From contig CALUVB010000003.1 of the NCBI GenBank assembly GCA_944324115.1, positions 1 through 64,000 of the forward strand: a stretch of DNA of 64,000 bases. Direction: 5' to 3'. Positions 39,808 to 48,511 of the stretch are shown piece by piece. Both the position numbers and the translations under genes were made by a program. The notes under the pieces are model-generated. The model was not told the origin of the DNA and ran no database searches. It saw nothing but the letters and a program-made list of their open reading frames with translations. This DNA comes from an uncultured Elusimicrobiales bacterium. GTDB taxonomy: Bacteria; Elusimicrobiota; Elusimicrobia; Elusimicrobiales; Elusimicrobiaceae. Each line of letters begins with the position of its first letter. Position 1 is the first letter of the stretch.

Positions 39808-42090
39808 ATGGCAGAAATGCAATCTCCTAAGAATGAAGCCAAGATTATCGCTTTAAACAGCCCCAAAGAAGGCGCTGGAAAAACAACGCTGACGCTGAAT
39901 TTGGCTTTAGGCTGGGCAGGTATACAAAAGCGGCCCGTGTTAATTGTGCCGCTGGATCCGCTGGCCCGCCAAGAACACAGCTTTTATTTGGATATTAAAA
40001 AACCAGTCAGTGTGGCGGATATTTTACGCACGCTGGGCAACGCCAATATAGCAGTGGTGGGGGGATTGCTGCGCGGGAAAGTGTCTATGTCTCAGTGGGG
40101 GGTAGGTGTGCTGCCGCTGGGTAATACGCGTGCGCAGGTGGCTTCTATCAGCCCTAAAATTTTGATTCCTATTTTATCCCGTTTATCTCAGACGTTTGAT
40201 ATCTTTTTAGATGTGGATTCTTCTTTTCCGATGCAGGCATTTTCATTTGATATCGCCGATAAGATTTTCTGGGTATCCAATGCCACGCGCACTCATTTAA
40301 ATTCCACAGTGCAGCTTTTTAATGATTACAAAGAACAACGTTACCCGATGGAACGGGTAAGCGTTATTTGCAATCAATATGATATGCCCGGCTCCATTCC
40401 TTATGAAGAGGTGGAACGGTTCTATAACTCTTTAGGGCGTGATATAGACGTGTTCCTGCCGTGGGACGAAGGCATTATGGCGGCGTCTAACCGCAAAGAA
40501 GTGGAAATTATTTCCAATCCGCAATCAGAGTGGATTAAAGGGTTGCGTTTGGTGTTGGCTAAAATACGTGATTTAACCCCGGCGCCAAAGGATTGGACCG
40601 CTTCTGTCACAGATGAGGAGTTTACCCAAGCAGCCAAAGAAATATGGAGTCCCATCATGGCAGCCCCCGGAGCCGGCGGGCCGGTGGAGAGCCATGTGGC
40701 TATAGAGGAGGAAGGAGAAGGCAGCAAAACCAAGCTTTCCTTTTGGGACGATTTGAAACAAAAAATCCACAAAGAAGTGGTGCGCACGCTGGAAATAGAA
40801 CGCATTGTAATTAGTGATGAAAGCACCGCCAGCGCCCAAACGCGCAAGCGGGTGTCTGCCATTGTAGACGATATTCTGCAGAAACAGCCTAATTTGCAGT
40901 TTTCGCGTGATCAGCGTACCCGGTTTGCTTCCGAATTATTAGATGAAATTTTAGGTTTGGGGCCGCTGGAAACGTTGATGAGAGATCCCAGCGTAACAGA
41001 AATCATGGTCAATGCCTTTGATAAGATTTTTATTGAGCAAAAAGGTAAATTGACCTTGACCAAATATAAATTTAGAAATAATGAACAGGTGGTGCAGGTA
41101 ATTAAACGCATTGTGTCTCCGCTTGGGCGCCGTATTGACGAATCGGTGCCGTTGGTTGACGCGCGTTTGAAAGACGGTTCCCGTGTGAACGCCATTATTG
41201 CGCCGCTGGCCGTTTCGGGGCCGACGTTGACTATACGCCGTTTCTCACAGAAACCGTTCGGCCCGGAAGATTATTTCCGCTTTGGCACGATTAGCCCGGA
41301 ATGTATGGAATTTCTGGAGAAATGTGTGCGTATCCGGAAAAATATTATTGTCTGCGGCGGTACCGGTACTGGTAAAACTACATTTTTAAACGCATTGTCC
41401 GGATATATTGCCGATGACGAACGCATCATTACTGTAGAAGATACGGCTGAGCTTCGCTTGCAGCAGCCGCACTGGGTGTCTTTGGAAAGCCGCCCGCCCA
41501 ACGTGGAAGGAAAAGGGCAAATTTCTATTCAAGACTTGGTAAAAAACTGCTTGCGTATGCGTCCGGACCGCATTGTGGTGGGGGAATGCCGCGGCGCCGA
41601 AGCGTTAGACATGTTGCAGGCTATGAATACCGGTCATGAAGGATCTTTGACTACTATTCACGCCAATACGCCACGTGACGGGCTGTCCCGTCTGGAAGCT
41701 ATGTGTATGCAGGCCAGCGCGGACTTGCCCATTTTCGCTATTCGTGAAATGATTTCATCGGCTGTAAACATGATTGTGCAGCTGTCGCGTTTTTCCGACG
41801 GGTCCAGAAAAGTAACCTATATTACGGAAATGCACGGCCAAAAAAATAACGAGATACAATCTACCGACCTTTTCCGCTATGTCCAAACGGGCGTAGATGA
41901 AAACGGGAAGGTGAAAGGCATTTTCGCACCGACGGGGAATTTGCCCACGTTTTTTAGAGATTTCCAAGCGAAAGGGGTGCCAGTTTCAGAAGAAATCTTT
42001 ACGAAAGGAGCCGTTCGGTTAGATGAAAATGGCGAGCCGGATTTGTCTTCTATGATTCAGCCGCCGCAGCCACCGGCTAAACCGCAATAA
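39808..42090 (+). CDS. TadZ-TadA fusion: ParA-like ATPase joined to CpaF-type secretion ATPase
   Basis: A 760-residue cytosolic protein. Residues 1 to about 270 are a ParA/MinD-type domain (CpaE/TadZ), with Walker A K20-E-G-A-G-K25-T. Residues from about 310 are a CpaF/TadA ATPase, with L-G-L-G-P-L-E-T-L, Walker A G517-G-T-G-T-G-K523-T, a Walker B-like D-R-I-V-V-G-E-C-R-G and the His-box T-T-I-H-A-N-T. In classical Tad loci these are separate proteins that localise (TadZ) and power (TadA) the pilus. A continuous frame with no internal stop shows a true fusion. The linker (about 275-310) is Glu/Lys-rich. Confidence 0.9.
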   Translation: MAEMQSPKNEAKIIALNSPKEGAGKTTLTLNLALGWAGIQKRPVLIVPLDPLARQEHSFYLDIKKPVSVADILRTLGNANIAVVGGLLRGKVSMSQWGVGVLPLGNTRAQVASISPKILIPILSRLSQTFDIFLDVDSSFPMQAFSFDIADKIFWVSNATRTHLNSTVQLFNDYKEQRYPMERVSVICNQYDMPGSIPYEEVERFYNSLGRDIDVFLPWDEGIMAASNRKEVEIISNPQSEWIKGLRLVLAKIRDLTPAPKDWTASVTDEEFTQAAKEIWSPIMAAPGAGGPVESHVAIEEEGEGSKTKLSFWDDLKQKIHKEVVRTLEIERIVISDESTASAQTRKRVSAIVDDILQKQPNLQFSRDQRTRFASELLDEILGLGPLETLMRDPSVTEIMVNAFDKIFIEQKGKLTLTKYKFRNNEQVVQVIKRIVSPLGRRIDESVPLVDARLKDGSRVNAIIAPLAVSGPTLTIRRFSQKPFGPEDYFRFGTISPECMEFLEKCVRIRKNIIVCGGTGTGKTTFLNALSGYIADDERIITVEDTAELRLQQPHWVSLESRPPNVEGKGQISIQDLVKNCLRMRPDRIVVGECRGAEALDMLQAMNTGHEGSLTTIHANTPRDGLSRLEAMCMQASADLPIFAIREMISSAVNMIVQLSRFSDGSRKVTYITEMHGQKNNEIQSTDLFRYVQTGVDENGKVKGIFAPTGNLPTFFRDFQAKGVPVSEEIFTKGAVRLDENGEPDLSSMIQPPQPPAKPQ

Positions 42091-42101
42091 AACGGTAAAT
42101 T

Positions 42102-43730
42102 ATGATGAAGAAAACTGCATGGTTCGTTTTATTAGTTACGTTGTTGCTCGGGGTGGTGACGCCGCGGGGACTTTTGGCGCGCGCCTTAGATAATAAAGAC
42201 CGACAAAAAATTCGTTGTGCCATGTTCAAGATGGAAGTGTTGGGAAATTATTTTAATGTCAATAGACCCGACTCCCAGAAAGAGTTCGAATATCCCGCCG
42301 CTTGTGGAGAATCGTTGGCAGGCAAGAAAGTCACAATGCCTAAATGGTTCCCGGAAGAATTGAAACGCATGGACTCCGTCAAAGTCGTATATATTGAAGG
42401 GGAAGGCACATTAAGCGAAGCGACATTATGGTATCGTACATTTTCCAACGTGTATTCTTTCTTAGCCCGGGCGAATGATTCTTTGGATCGGAGCAAACCT
42501 GTTGTGTTGGAACAGCTTTCCCGCGGATATGTGGGCAACCGCATTAGTTTTGTGGCTAATTTAGACCGCTTAAATAAAGAGTTGGTACGTGGGCGGGAAG
42601 TAATCAGCTTAAAGGACAGTATGGAAGGGCGTGCGCGGGCTTTGTTAGCCACGATGGAAGTTATCAACCGGGAGTTTTACAGTACCATAGAATCGTTTAC
42701 CAGCCCAGCCGCTCAAAAGGAAAACAAATACCGCCAGTCTGTTATGGCGGTGGTGACGTTGGCCAATCAGCTGTGGAGTGAGTTCCGTTCTTCTCCTATT
42801 CCTATGGATCCGCCCGACCCCAAGACCTTTTTGGTGACGGAAGGGGAAAGACTGTTTAATGCATTGCTGCTGGTGATAGGTTCTTTATTGGTGGCGTATG
42901 CGGTGTATTTGCTGTTAGAAAACAAAAAAGAATTTATTTTAGAGAAATGGGACGATTATCGGGCCAAAAGTGTCGCCTGGGCCGAAGATTTTAACCGCCA
43001 GTTTTTGACCATTGATGTTCGCTATATTGTGTTTGGTACGGTGGGCGTTTTTGCCTTATTTGGCCTATTGATGGGGATTTCCAGCGGCGGGTTTGGCGGG
43101 GTATTTGTCTTTTTGCTGTTTGTGGCGTTGGGCGCGGTGGTGTCGGTGCGTATACCGCCTATTGTGCTGGATAAACTCAAAAAGAGCCGGGGGCGCAAGA
43201 TTAATGCCCAGCTGATGGATTCGCTGATTTTGCTTTCTAACTCGCTCCGTTCCGGCATGGATATTGTGCAGGGGTTTGAGTTGGTTGCGCATGATATGCA
43301 GCCGCCGATTGCCGATGAATTTGGCTTGGTAATTAAAAATTACCGTTTAGGCACTCCGTTTGAAAAAGCCTTGGAAGGATTAGATGACCGGGTGGAAAGC
43401 CGCATGCTTTCCTATACGATTAAAGCGATTATAATCCAGCGTCAGGTGGGTGGTAATTTGACGGTTATTTTCTCGCGCTTGGTAGAAAATATCCGCGAGG
43501 AGAGTAAACTGGAAGAAAAATTAGACGCGATGACCGCCCAGCAGAAAATACAAGCAATGGTAGTGGGGATAATGCCTGTTATCATGTTGGGAGTTATGTT
43601 TATGTTCCGCCCCGATGAAATGATTGCTTTCTATACTACATTAGTAGGATTGATAGTACTGTTTGGTTGTTTCTGCTGGATTATGATTGGTATGATGCTG
43701 ATACAAAAATTGGGAGAAGTCAAGGTATAA
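42102..43730 (+). CDS. tadB: TadB-like inner-membrane protein with large periplasmic extension
   Basis: A 542-residue protein. A signal peptide or anchor (about residues 5-25) is followed by a roughly 230-residue mainly helical region without membrane segments, then a helix near 262-280, two more near 315-360, and the T2SF/GspF domain (S-L-R-S-G-M-D-I-V-Q-G-F, R-Q-V-G-G-N-L, and two C-terminal helices). Ordinary TadB proteins are about 300 residues and lack the exported N-terminal part. TadB and TadC form the platform that couples the ATPase to pilin extrusion. The ATGATG start has a weak ribosome site. Confidence 0.85.
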   Translation: MMKKTAWFVLLVTLLLGVVTPRGLLARALDNKDRQKIRCAMFKMEVLGNYFNVNRPDSQKEFEYPAACGESLAGKKVTMPKWFPEELKRMDSVKVVYIEGEGTLSEATLWYRTFSNVYSFLARANDSLDRSKPVVLEQLSRGYVGNRISFVANLDRLNKELVRGREVISLKDSMEGRARALLATMEVINREFYSTIESFTSPAAQKENKYRQSVMAVVTLANQLWSEFRSSPIPMDPPDPKTFLVTEGERLFNALLLVIGSLLVAYAVYLLLENKKEFILEKWDDYRAKSVAWAEDFNRQFLTIDVRYIVFGTVGVFALFGLLMGISSGGFGGVFVFLLFVALGAVVSVRIPPIVLDKLKKSRGRKINAQLMDSLILLSNSLRSGMDIVQGFELVAHDMQPPIADEFGLVIKNYRLGTPFEKALEGLDDRVESRMLSYTIKAIIIQRQVGGNLTVIFSRLVENIREESKLEEKLDAMTAQQKIQAMVVGIMPVIMLGVMFMFRPDEMIAFYTTLVGLIVLFGCFCWIMIGMMLIQKLGEVKV

Positions 43731-43734
43731 GCCT

Positions 43735-44625
43735 ATGAATGATGTGGTGTTTTCCTTACTGCTTAATTTTATTTTAGTCATCGGCGCGTTTTCTTTGTTC
43801 GTGGCGGTGTTTGCGTTGCTTTCGCCTAAACAGGAAAAAACGCAAATCGTTGACGTCGCCGCCCGGCGGTTTAAATCTTCTTCCAGTTTTGCCAGTTTAC
43901 AGCCGGAAACAAAATGGCTGGACCGCTTGGCTGTGTTTTGCTTGAATACATTTCATTTAGAGAAGCCGCTGGAGCAAATGCACATGCAGCTGGGCAGCCC
44001 GGAAAAGCCGCAGCCGGTGGATATCCTGTATTACAAGATTATCTGCGCCCTGCTGTTGCCGGTGGCAATTATGCTGATATTCCAGACGGTGTGGGGCGTA
44101 TTGTTCGTGCCTTTAGGCTTTTATTTGCCGGATTTTATTTTAAAAAGCCGCATTCAAAAAAGACAAGCTGAAATTTTGGGCAATTTCTCCACGACGGTGG
44201 ACTTGGCGGCGTTGATTATTGAGTCTGGGTTGGATTACCTGACTGCTTTTGAGAGAATTATTAATATTGCCAAGAAGAAAACAATTTTGGAAGAAGAACT
44301 GGAAAAAACACTGAATGAAATTAAACTGGGGTATTCACGCCGTGAAGCGTTGGAACGTTTTGCCAACCGTACCGACGTGCAGGAAGTCCGTTCTTTGGTG
44401 GGGCTGATTATCCAGTCTGACGAATTAGGTACCAGTTTAGTGGATTTGCTGCGTAACTTTTCTTCTGATTTGCGCAGCCGCCGTATGAGCCGTGCGGAAA
44501 AATTGGCGGCACAAGCGTCTACCAAGATGCTGTTCCCGCTTTTTGTGTTTATTTTCCCGACGATTTTTATTTTGATATTGTCTCCAATGATTAAGGGCTT
44601 GCTTTCGCAGGGGCTCAGTTTTTAA
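43735..44625 (+). CDS. tadC: TadC-like inner-membrane platform protein
   Basis: A 296-residue protein with a T2SF/GspF-type domain: an N-terminal helix (residues 5-28), a pair near 95-130, a cytoplasmic part containing L-A-A-L-I-I-E-S-G-L-D and S-D-E-L-G-T-S-L, and a C-terminal helix. Size and order after tadB fit TadC. Only 4 nt separate it from tadB, so the two are translationally coupled. Confidence 0.88.
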   Translation: MNDVVFSLLLNFILVIGAFSLFVAVFALLSPKQEKTQIVDVAARRFKSSSSFASLQPETKWLDRLAVFCLNTFHLEKPLEQMHMQLGSPEKPQPVDILYYKIICALLLPVAIMLIFQTVWGVLFVPLGFYLPDFILKSRIQKRQAEILGNFSTTVDLAALIIESGLDYLTAFERIINIAKKKTILEEELEKTLNEIKLGYSRREALERFANRTDVQEVRSLVGLIIQSDELGTSLVDLLRNFSSDLRSRRMSRAEKLAAQASTKMLFPLFVFIFPTIFILILSPMIKGLLSQGLSF

Positions 44626-44638
44626 GAGGATAAAATTT

Positions 44639-46006
44639 ATGAAAAAATATCTTTTACTTGTTTTTGCCGTTTCCATGGCAGCCGCTGTATCGGCCGCGCC
44701 TTTGCGTCAGCCCAACCCTATCCGCCAGCATGGAAAAGAAGAAGGCATGCTGCTGGATTTGAATAAGATTACCTTGGGTACATTGAATGATGTGGAGGAG
44801 AAAAAACAGTATCTCTCCACAGTTCAGCTGGAAAAACAACGCATACAGAATTATATGCTGCGCCAAGTGTATGAGAACGCCTATACGCTCTACCGCCGCG
44901 GGGATTACCAGCGCGCCCAAGAACTGGCACAAACCATTTTAAGTATTGATCCTAACTTTACCCAAGCTTCCACCTTAGCCAAACAAGCCGGACACATGGG
45001 GGCGTATGGCACGACATCTGAAGCTGAAGTGATAGAAGCCAAATTCCAAGAAGCCAGCAGAATGTATGATTCGGGCCGTTTGGTGGAAGCAAATGAAAAA
45101 TTAGATGAAATTTTGACCATACAGCCCACTAATTCTAAGGCGTTGGCTTGGAGAAAACGGATTGACAAGGATATCGCCCAGGAATACAACCGCCGCGGCA
45201 ATGTGGCCTATAATCAGCAGGATTACCAGCAGGCGCTGGACAATTGGTATAACGCTTTGTTGATTCGCAAAGACGATCCGGCTTTGGTAAACCGTATTGC
45301 CCAGACGGAAAACTTGTTGCGTAAACAGCAGGTGAAAGAATCTATGGAAGAAGCCATGAATTATTATAATCAGGGGCGCTTTTTAGAATCTTATACTGTG
45401 TTTGAACGGATTACTAAAATACAGCCGGGTGATACGCGGGTGCAAAAATATATGACCCAGCTGAAAGATGAAATTGCCAACAGTTACTTTACAGCGGGGA
45501 ACAAATCGTTTGGCCTGCAAAAATATGACAGCGCCATCAACTACTGGACTAATGCGAAGAAGTGGGGGGCTGATTCGGCCTATATGGACCGCTTGATTAA
45601 AAAAGCCCGCAACGCCAAAGAAGATGCTTTAAGACGCAAACAGGAAGCTGCCCGCAAAGCGGCTGAGGCGGCAGAGAAAAAGGCGGAAGAAGCAAGCAAG
45701 GTAGAAGAACCGATAGAAACCGTGACTGTGGAAGACAATGTTCTTTCTCCTTTGACGCAGGGAGGAACGGCATTCGGCCCAGACGGCAATACAGTTACAC
45801 AAGGTATTGGCGCAGGAGCCACCCGTGTTTCTGCGGAAGCCAGTGCGGCCTCCCGCCAGAAATATATTGAAGGTCTTGATGCATTTAACCAAGATGACTA
45901 TGAACGCGCAAGAGAAGCCTGGATTGTGGCTAAACAGCTGGACCCGGGCAATACCGATGCAGATTTGGGCTTGCGCAAAGTGGAGGAGCTGACCGGTATT
46001 CGGTAA
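44639..46006 (+). CDS. Exported TPR protein of the Tad locus (TadD-like)
   Basis: A 455-residue protein with a signal peptide (A-V-S-A-A, residues 1-20) and several TPR-like units: L-Y-R-R-G-D-Y-Q-R-A-Q-E-L-A, N-Q-Q-D-Y-Q-Q-A-L-D-N-W, Y-N-Q-G-R-F-L-E-S-Y, and a last one at the C-terminus, N-Q-D-D-Y-E-R-A-R-E-A-W. An Ala/Lys/Glu-rich coil (about 335-365) separates the last unit. TadD in classical loci is a TPR lipoprotein needed for secretin assembly. There is no lipobox Cys here, so this would be soluble or otherwise held. Gap to tadC is 13 nt. Confidence 0.8.
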   Translation: MKKYLLLVFAVSMAAAVSAAPLRQPNPIRQHGKEEGMLLDLNKITLGTLNDVEEKKQYLSTVQLEKQRIQNYMLRQVYENAYTLYRRGDYQRAQELAQTILSIDPNFTQASTLAKQAGHMGAYGTTSEAEVIEAKFQEASRMYDSGRLVEANEKLDEILTIQPTNSKALAWRKRIDKDIAQEYNRRGNVAYNQQDYQQALDNWYNALLIRKDDPALVNRIAQTENLLRKQQVKESMEEAMNYYNQGRFLESYTVFERITKIQPGDTRVQKYMTQLKDEIANSYFTAGNKSFGLQKYDSAINYWTNAKKWGADSAYMDRLIKKARNAKEDALRRKQEAARKAAEAAEKKAEEASKVEEPIETVTVEDNVLSPLTQGGTAFGPDGNTVTQGIGAGATRVSAEASAASRQKYIEGLDAFNQDDYERAREAWIVAKQLDPGNTDADLGLRKVEELTGIR

Positions 46007-46018
46007 GCGGAAACGAAT

Positions 46019-47131
46019 ATGAAACTGACATCTAAGTGGACTTTGTGGTTTGTATTAGTATCGCTGTATGCGGCGATTGTAGGCGGCGTGTTCTATTATA
46101 AAATGTTCGTCTATGTGTTTGATAAAAAACTGCAAAATGAAATGGTAGAGATGGTGCGGTTTCGTGCGCCGTTGCTGGTGTCCAGCTTGTCCGCCCGGCC
46201 CAGAAGCGACGCTTCTTTCCCGGAAGCGGAAGTGATGAAGGCGTGGCAGAAAAATGATGACCGTATTAAAAGCTTGGTTTATCTCAATGATGACGGCTCT
46301 ATCCGTTGGCATGAAAACACGCAGTTTTTGAAAATGTCTTATCCGGAATATAATAATGCCGTTGGCGTGCCCACTTCCGTGGTGGCCTTGGCCTTGCGGG
46401 ACCGGCAAGTCAAGGCTATTATGTTTGATGACGGAAACTATTATGATATGGCGGTGCCTATTTTGGCTAAAGATACGGTAGCCGGGGTGGTAAATATTAC
46501 GGTTTCTAGACAAGAAGCGAAAGCGCTTATCCGCCAGTCCATGATACGTTATACTGTAGGCGCATTTATCATGATCTTGCTTATAGGCGGAGTGTTGTAT
46601 GTGTTTTTGCTTTTAAAGATTATCCGCCCGTTGGAAGGCTTGAGAGATGGGGTAGATGCCGTTTCCTTAAACCGGCTGGAGCTTCCTTATTCGCCGCGGC
46701 CAGATGAGATAGGAGAGGTGGCTTCTTCCATTACGGCGTTATTGGGGCGTATAAAAGAGGATATTAAAGGACTGGAAAATGTAGAAATAATGTCCTTGGA
46801 AAAAGAGCAAAAATGGTGGAAAACAATTTTGGCTGTTACCGTACCGCGTGGCGCGCGCGCTCTGGTAATTGATGAAAACAATAATATTCTCTATACCAAT
46901 TTTGAGATGAATATTAAAAAGCAGGGTCCGGTGCATTTGCTTGATATTTTTGACGGCAGACAACAAAGTATTATCCAGGTGGTGGGAGAAGCTTTGGAAA
47001 ATCCTACCAAAGTGCTGCGCGGCAGCGTGATTAATAAAGATGTTAAATGTACTGTTAAGGCGGTCCAGCTGCCAGATGACGCGGGCAAAAACCGCATGAT
47101 ACTTGTGCTGGAACCCGAAAAATCTTTATAA
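46019..47131 (+). CDS. Cache-HAMP membrane sensor without output kinase
   Basis: A 370-residue protein: helix near residues 8-28, an extracytoplasmic domain of about 145 residues like a single Cache sensor (V-Y-L-N-D-D-G-S-I-R-W), a second helix (about 178-200), a HAMP segment (I-I-R-P-L-E-G-L-R-D-G through D-E-I-G-E-V-A-S-S-I), a coiled linker, and a C-terminal PAS-like domain (A-L-V-I-D-E-N-N-N-I-L-Y-T-N). No kinase, cyclase or methyl-accepting domain follows. It may pass a signal by protein contact. It is 12 nt after the TPR gene, hence probably part of the Tad operon. Confidence 0.72.
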   Translation: MKLTSKWTLWFVLVSLYAAIVGGVFYYKMFVYVFDKKLQNEMVEMVRFRAPLLVSSLSARPRSDASFPEAEVMKAWQKNDDRIKSLVYLNDDGSIRWHENTQFLKMSYPEYNNAVGVPTSVVALALRDRQVKAIMFDDGNYYDMAVPILAKDTVAGVVNITVSRQEAKALIRQSMIRYTVGAFIMILLIGGVLYVFLLLKIIRPLEGLRDGVDAVSLNRLELPYSPRPDEIGEVASSITALLGRIKEDIKGLENVEIMSLEKEQKWWKTILAVTVPRGARALVIDENNNILYTNFEMNIKKQGPVHLLDIFDGRQQSIIQVVGEALENPTKVLRGSVINKDVKCTVKAVQLPDDAGKNRMILVLEPEKSL

Positions 47132-47162
47132 TGAATAAGGGGGGTGCCCCCTGGGAGAGCGT

Positions 47163-47435
47163 ATGAAAGTAGAAATCAAAAAAATAGGTGTTTTGAATGT
47201 GATTTTTTCTGTATTTCCTGTAGCTATTTTTATCATCATGCTCATCAGCGGTATTATGGGTATGTTTAGTCCAGATGTGCCTTTTAATCTTTCGTTCCTA
47301 ATGAATATGATTATGTCGGCCATCACCAATACTATATTGTTTTTGGTGTTTACGATTTTCTTTTTGTGGACCTACAACATTCTCTGTGGAATTGGTGTCC
47401 GCGGGGTCTGTGTAGAATTGGAAGATAAAGAATAA
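47163..47435 (+). CDS. Small two-helix membrane protein
   Basis: A 90-residue protein with two membrane helices (about 10-38 and 50-75) and a short tail ending G-V-C-V-E-L-E-D-K-E. The end pattern (small residues, then V-E-L-E) resembles DUF3566-like small membrane proteins, but this is only an impression. A GGGAG site precedes the ATG, and a G5/C5 hairpin (47138-47150) lies before it. Function is unknown. Confidence 0.65.
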   Translation: MKVEIKKIGVLNVIFSVFPVAIFIIMLISGIMGMFSPDVPFNLSFLMNMIMSAITNTILFLVFTIFFLWTYNILCGIGVRGVCVELEDKE

Positions 47436-47456
47436 TTTGGGTAAGGAGAAATGGGG

Positions 47457-48419
47457 ATGAAAAAAACAATTATTTTTGCTGCATTTTTTCTATTAGCCGT
47501 GGGCGCGTTCGCCGCGGCCAAAACGGCTGCAAAAACAACAGCGAAAACAGCGGCTAAAGAAGCTGCTAAACCTACGATAGAATTCGTAGTGGTGGAATCG
47601 GAGCAGTATGACGCCGGGAAACAGGATCCGCAGTTGGCCCCCGGTTTGGCCGGATTTTTGGGAGGGGAAGCGCAAGTGACTGCCTTGACTTATGAACAGG
47701 CCCAGCAGGATCCGCAATTGGCCAATTTAGACTACAGCTTTTTGCCTTTATATTTGATTAAGAAAACGCCGCAATTGCGTACCAAATTGGAACAGCAAAT
47801 TGCCGCCGGTTATGTACAGGAGAATGATGATTATTTGATTTTCCCTCATTTAACCCGCACCGGCGTATACCGCGAAAAAACGGCCCAACCGGGTGTGCTG
47901 GAAGTGTTTGTCATGTCTCAGTGCCCGTATGGCGCCATGGCGGAGAATTTGATTATTCAGGGCCAAAAAGCCGGGAAAGTGCCGGCTGACAAGACGATTA
48001 AGCTGCGCTATGTCGTCTCATATGATCCGCAGAGCGGATTTCAAAGCTTGCACGGTTCTGCCGAGTGGGAAGAAAACATTCGTCAGCTGTTAATTGCCAA
48101 ATATTATCCTACAAAGCTGTGGAAATATTTGGAAATCCGCAACAAAGACTATCGTTCCAGCCGCTGGGATAAAGCGATGGAAGAAGCCGGCATCAACCCC
48201 AAAAAGATTATGAAAAAATTTGATACGGAAGGAGTTGAATTGCTTAAAGCGGAAGCTGCGTACGGAGACGAATATGGCATAGGCGCTTCGCCCACTTTCT
48301 TATGGGAAGGCAAAGAAGTGCTGGATTTTGGCGGTGTATCGCAGAAACCGGGTTTTGAATTTTTAAATCCTGCCCACAATCGGCAGCCGGGAGCAGCTGC
48401 GGTGGCAGGCTCCTGCTAA
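47457..48419 (+). CDS. Exported DsbA/GILT-like thioredoxin-fold protein
   Basis: A 320-residue protein with a signal peptide and an Ala/Lys-rich linker (to about residue 40), then a thioredoxin-like fold from about 145. The active-site segment is F-V-M-S-Q-C-P-Y-G, with a single Cys in place of CxxC, as in GILT-like and some SCO-type proteins; the cis-Pro loop A-S-P-T-F is present. A second Cys is the very last residue (G-S-C). With one active-site Cys it may act by mixed disulphides or as an isomerase. ATG 47457 is 8 nt from AAGGAG, whereas ATG 47451 is too close. Confidence 0.75.
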   Translation: MKKTIIFAAFFLLAVGAFAAAKTAAKTTAKTAAKEAAKPTIEFVVVESEQYDAGKQDPQLAPGLAGFLGGEAQVTALTYEQAQQDPQLANLDYSFLPLYLIKKTPQLRTKLEQQIAAGYVQENDDYLIFPHLTRTGVYREKTAQPGVLEVFVMSQCPYGAMAENLIIQGQKAGKVPADKTIKLRYVVSYDPQSGFQSLHGSAEWEENIRQLLIAKYYPTKLWKYLEIRNKDYRSSRWDKAMEEAGINPKKIMKKFDTEGVELLKAEAAYGDEYGIGASPTFLWEGKEVLDFGGVSQKPGFEFLNPAHNRQPGAAAVAGSC

Positions 48420-48442
48420 ATACACTTGTCTTTATATGACCG

Positions 48443-48474
48443 GCGGGGGCTTGGAGTTTCCGGGCCCCCGCTTT
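48443..48474 (+). terminator. Hairpin at end of the Tad operon
   Basis: A perfect 8-bp GC stem (GCGGGGGC/GCCCCCGC, 13-nt loop) is followed by only three T, so termination may be partial. Confidence 0.55.
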
Positions 48475-48511
48475 AAGGTAAAGAGCTTAACAAAAGTCGG
48501 TAACGCAAGAA

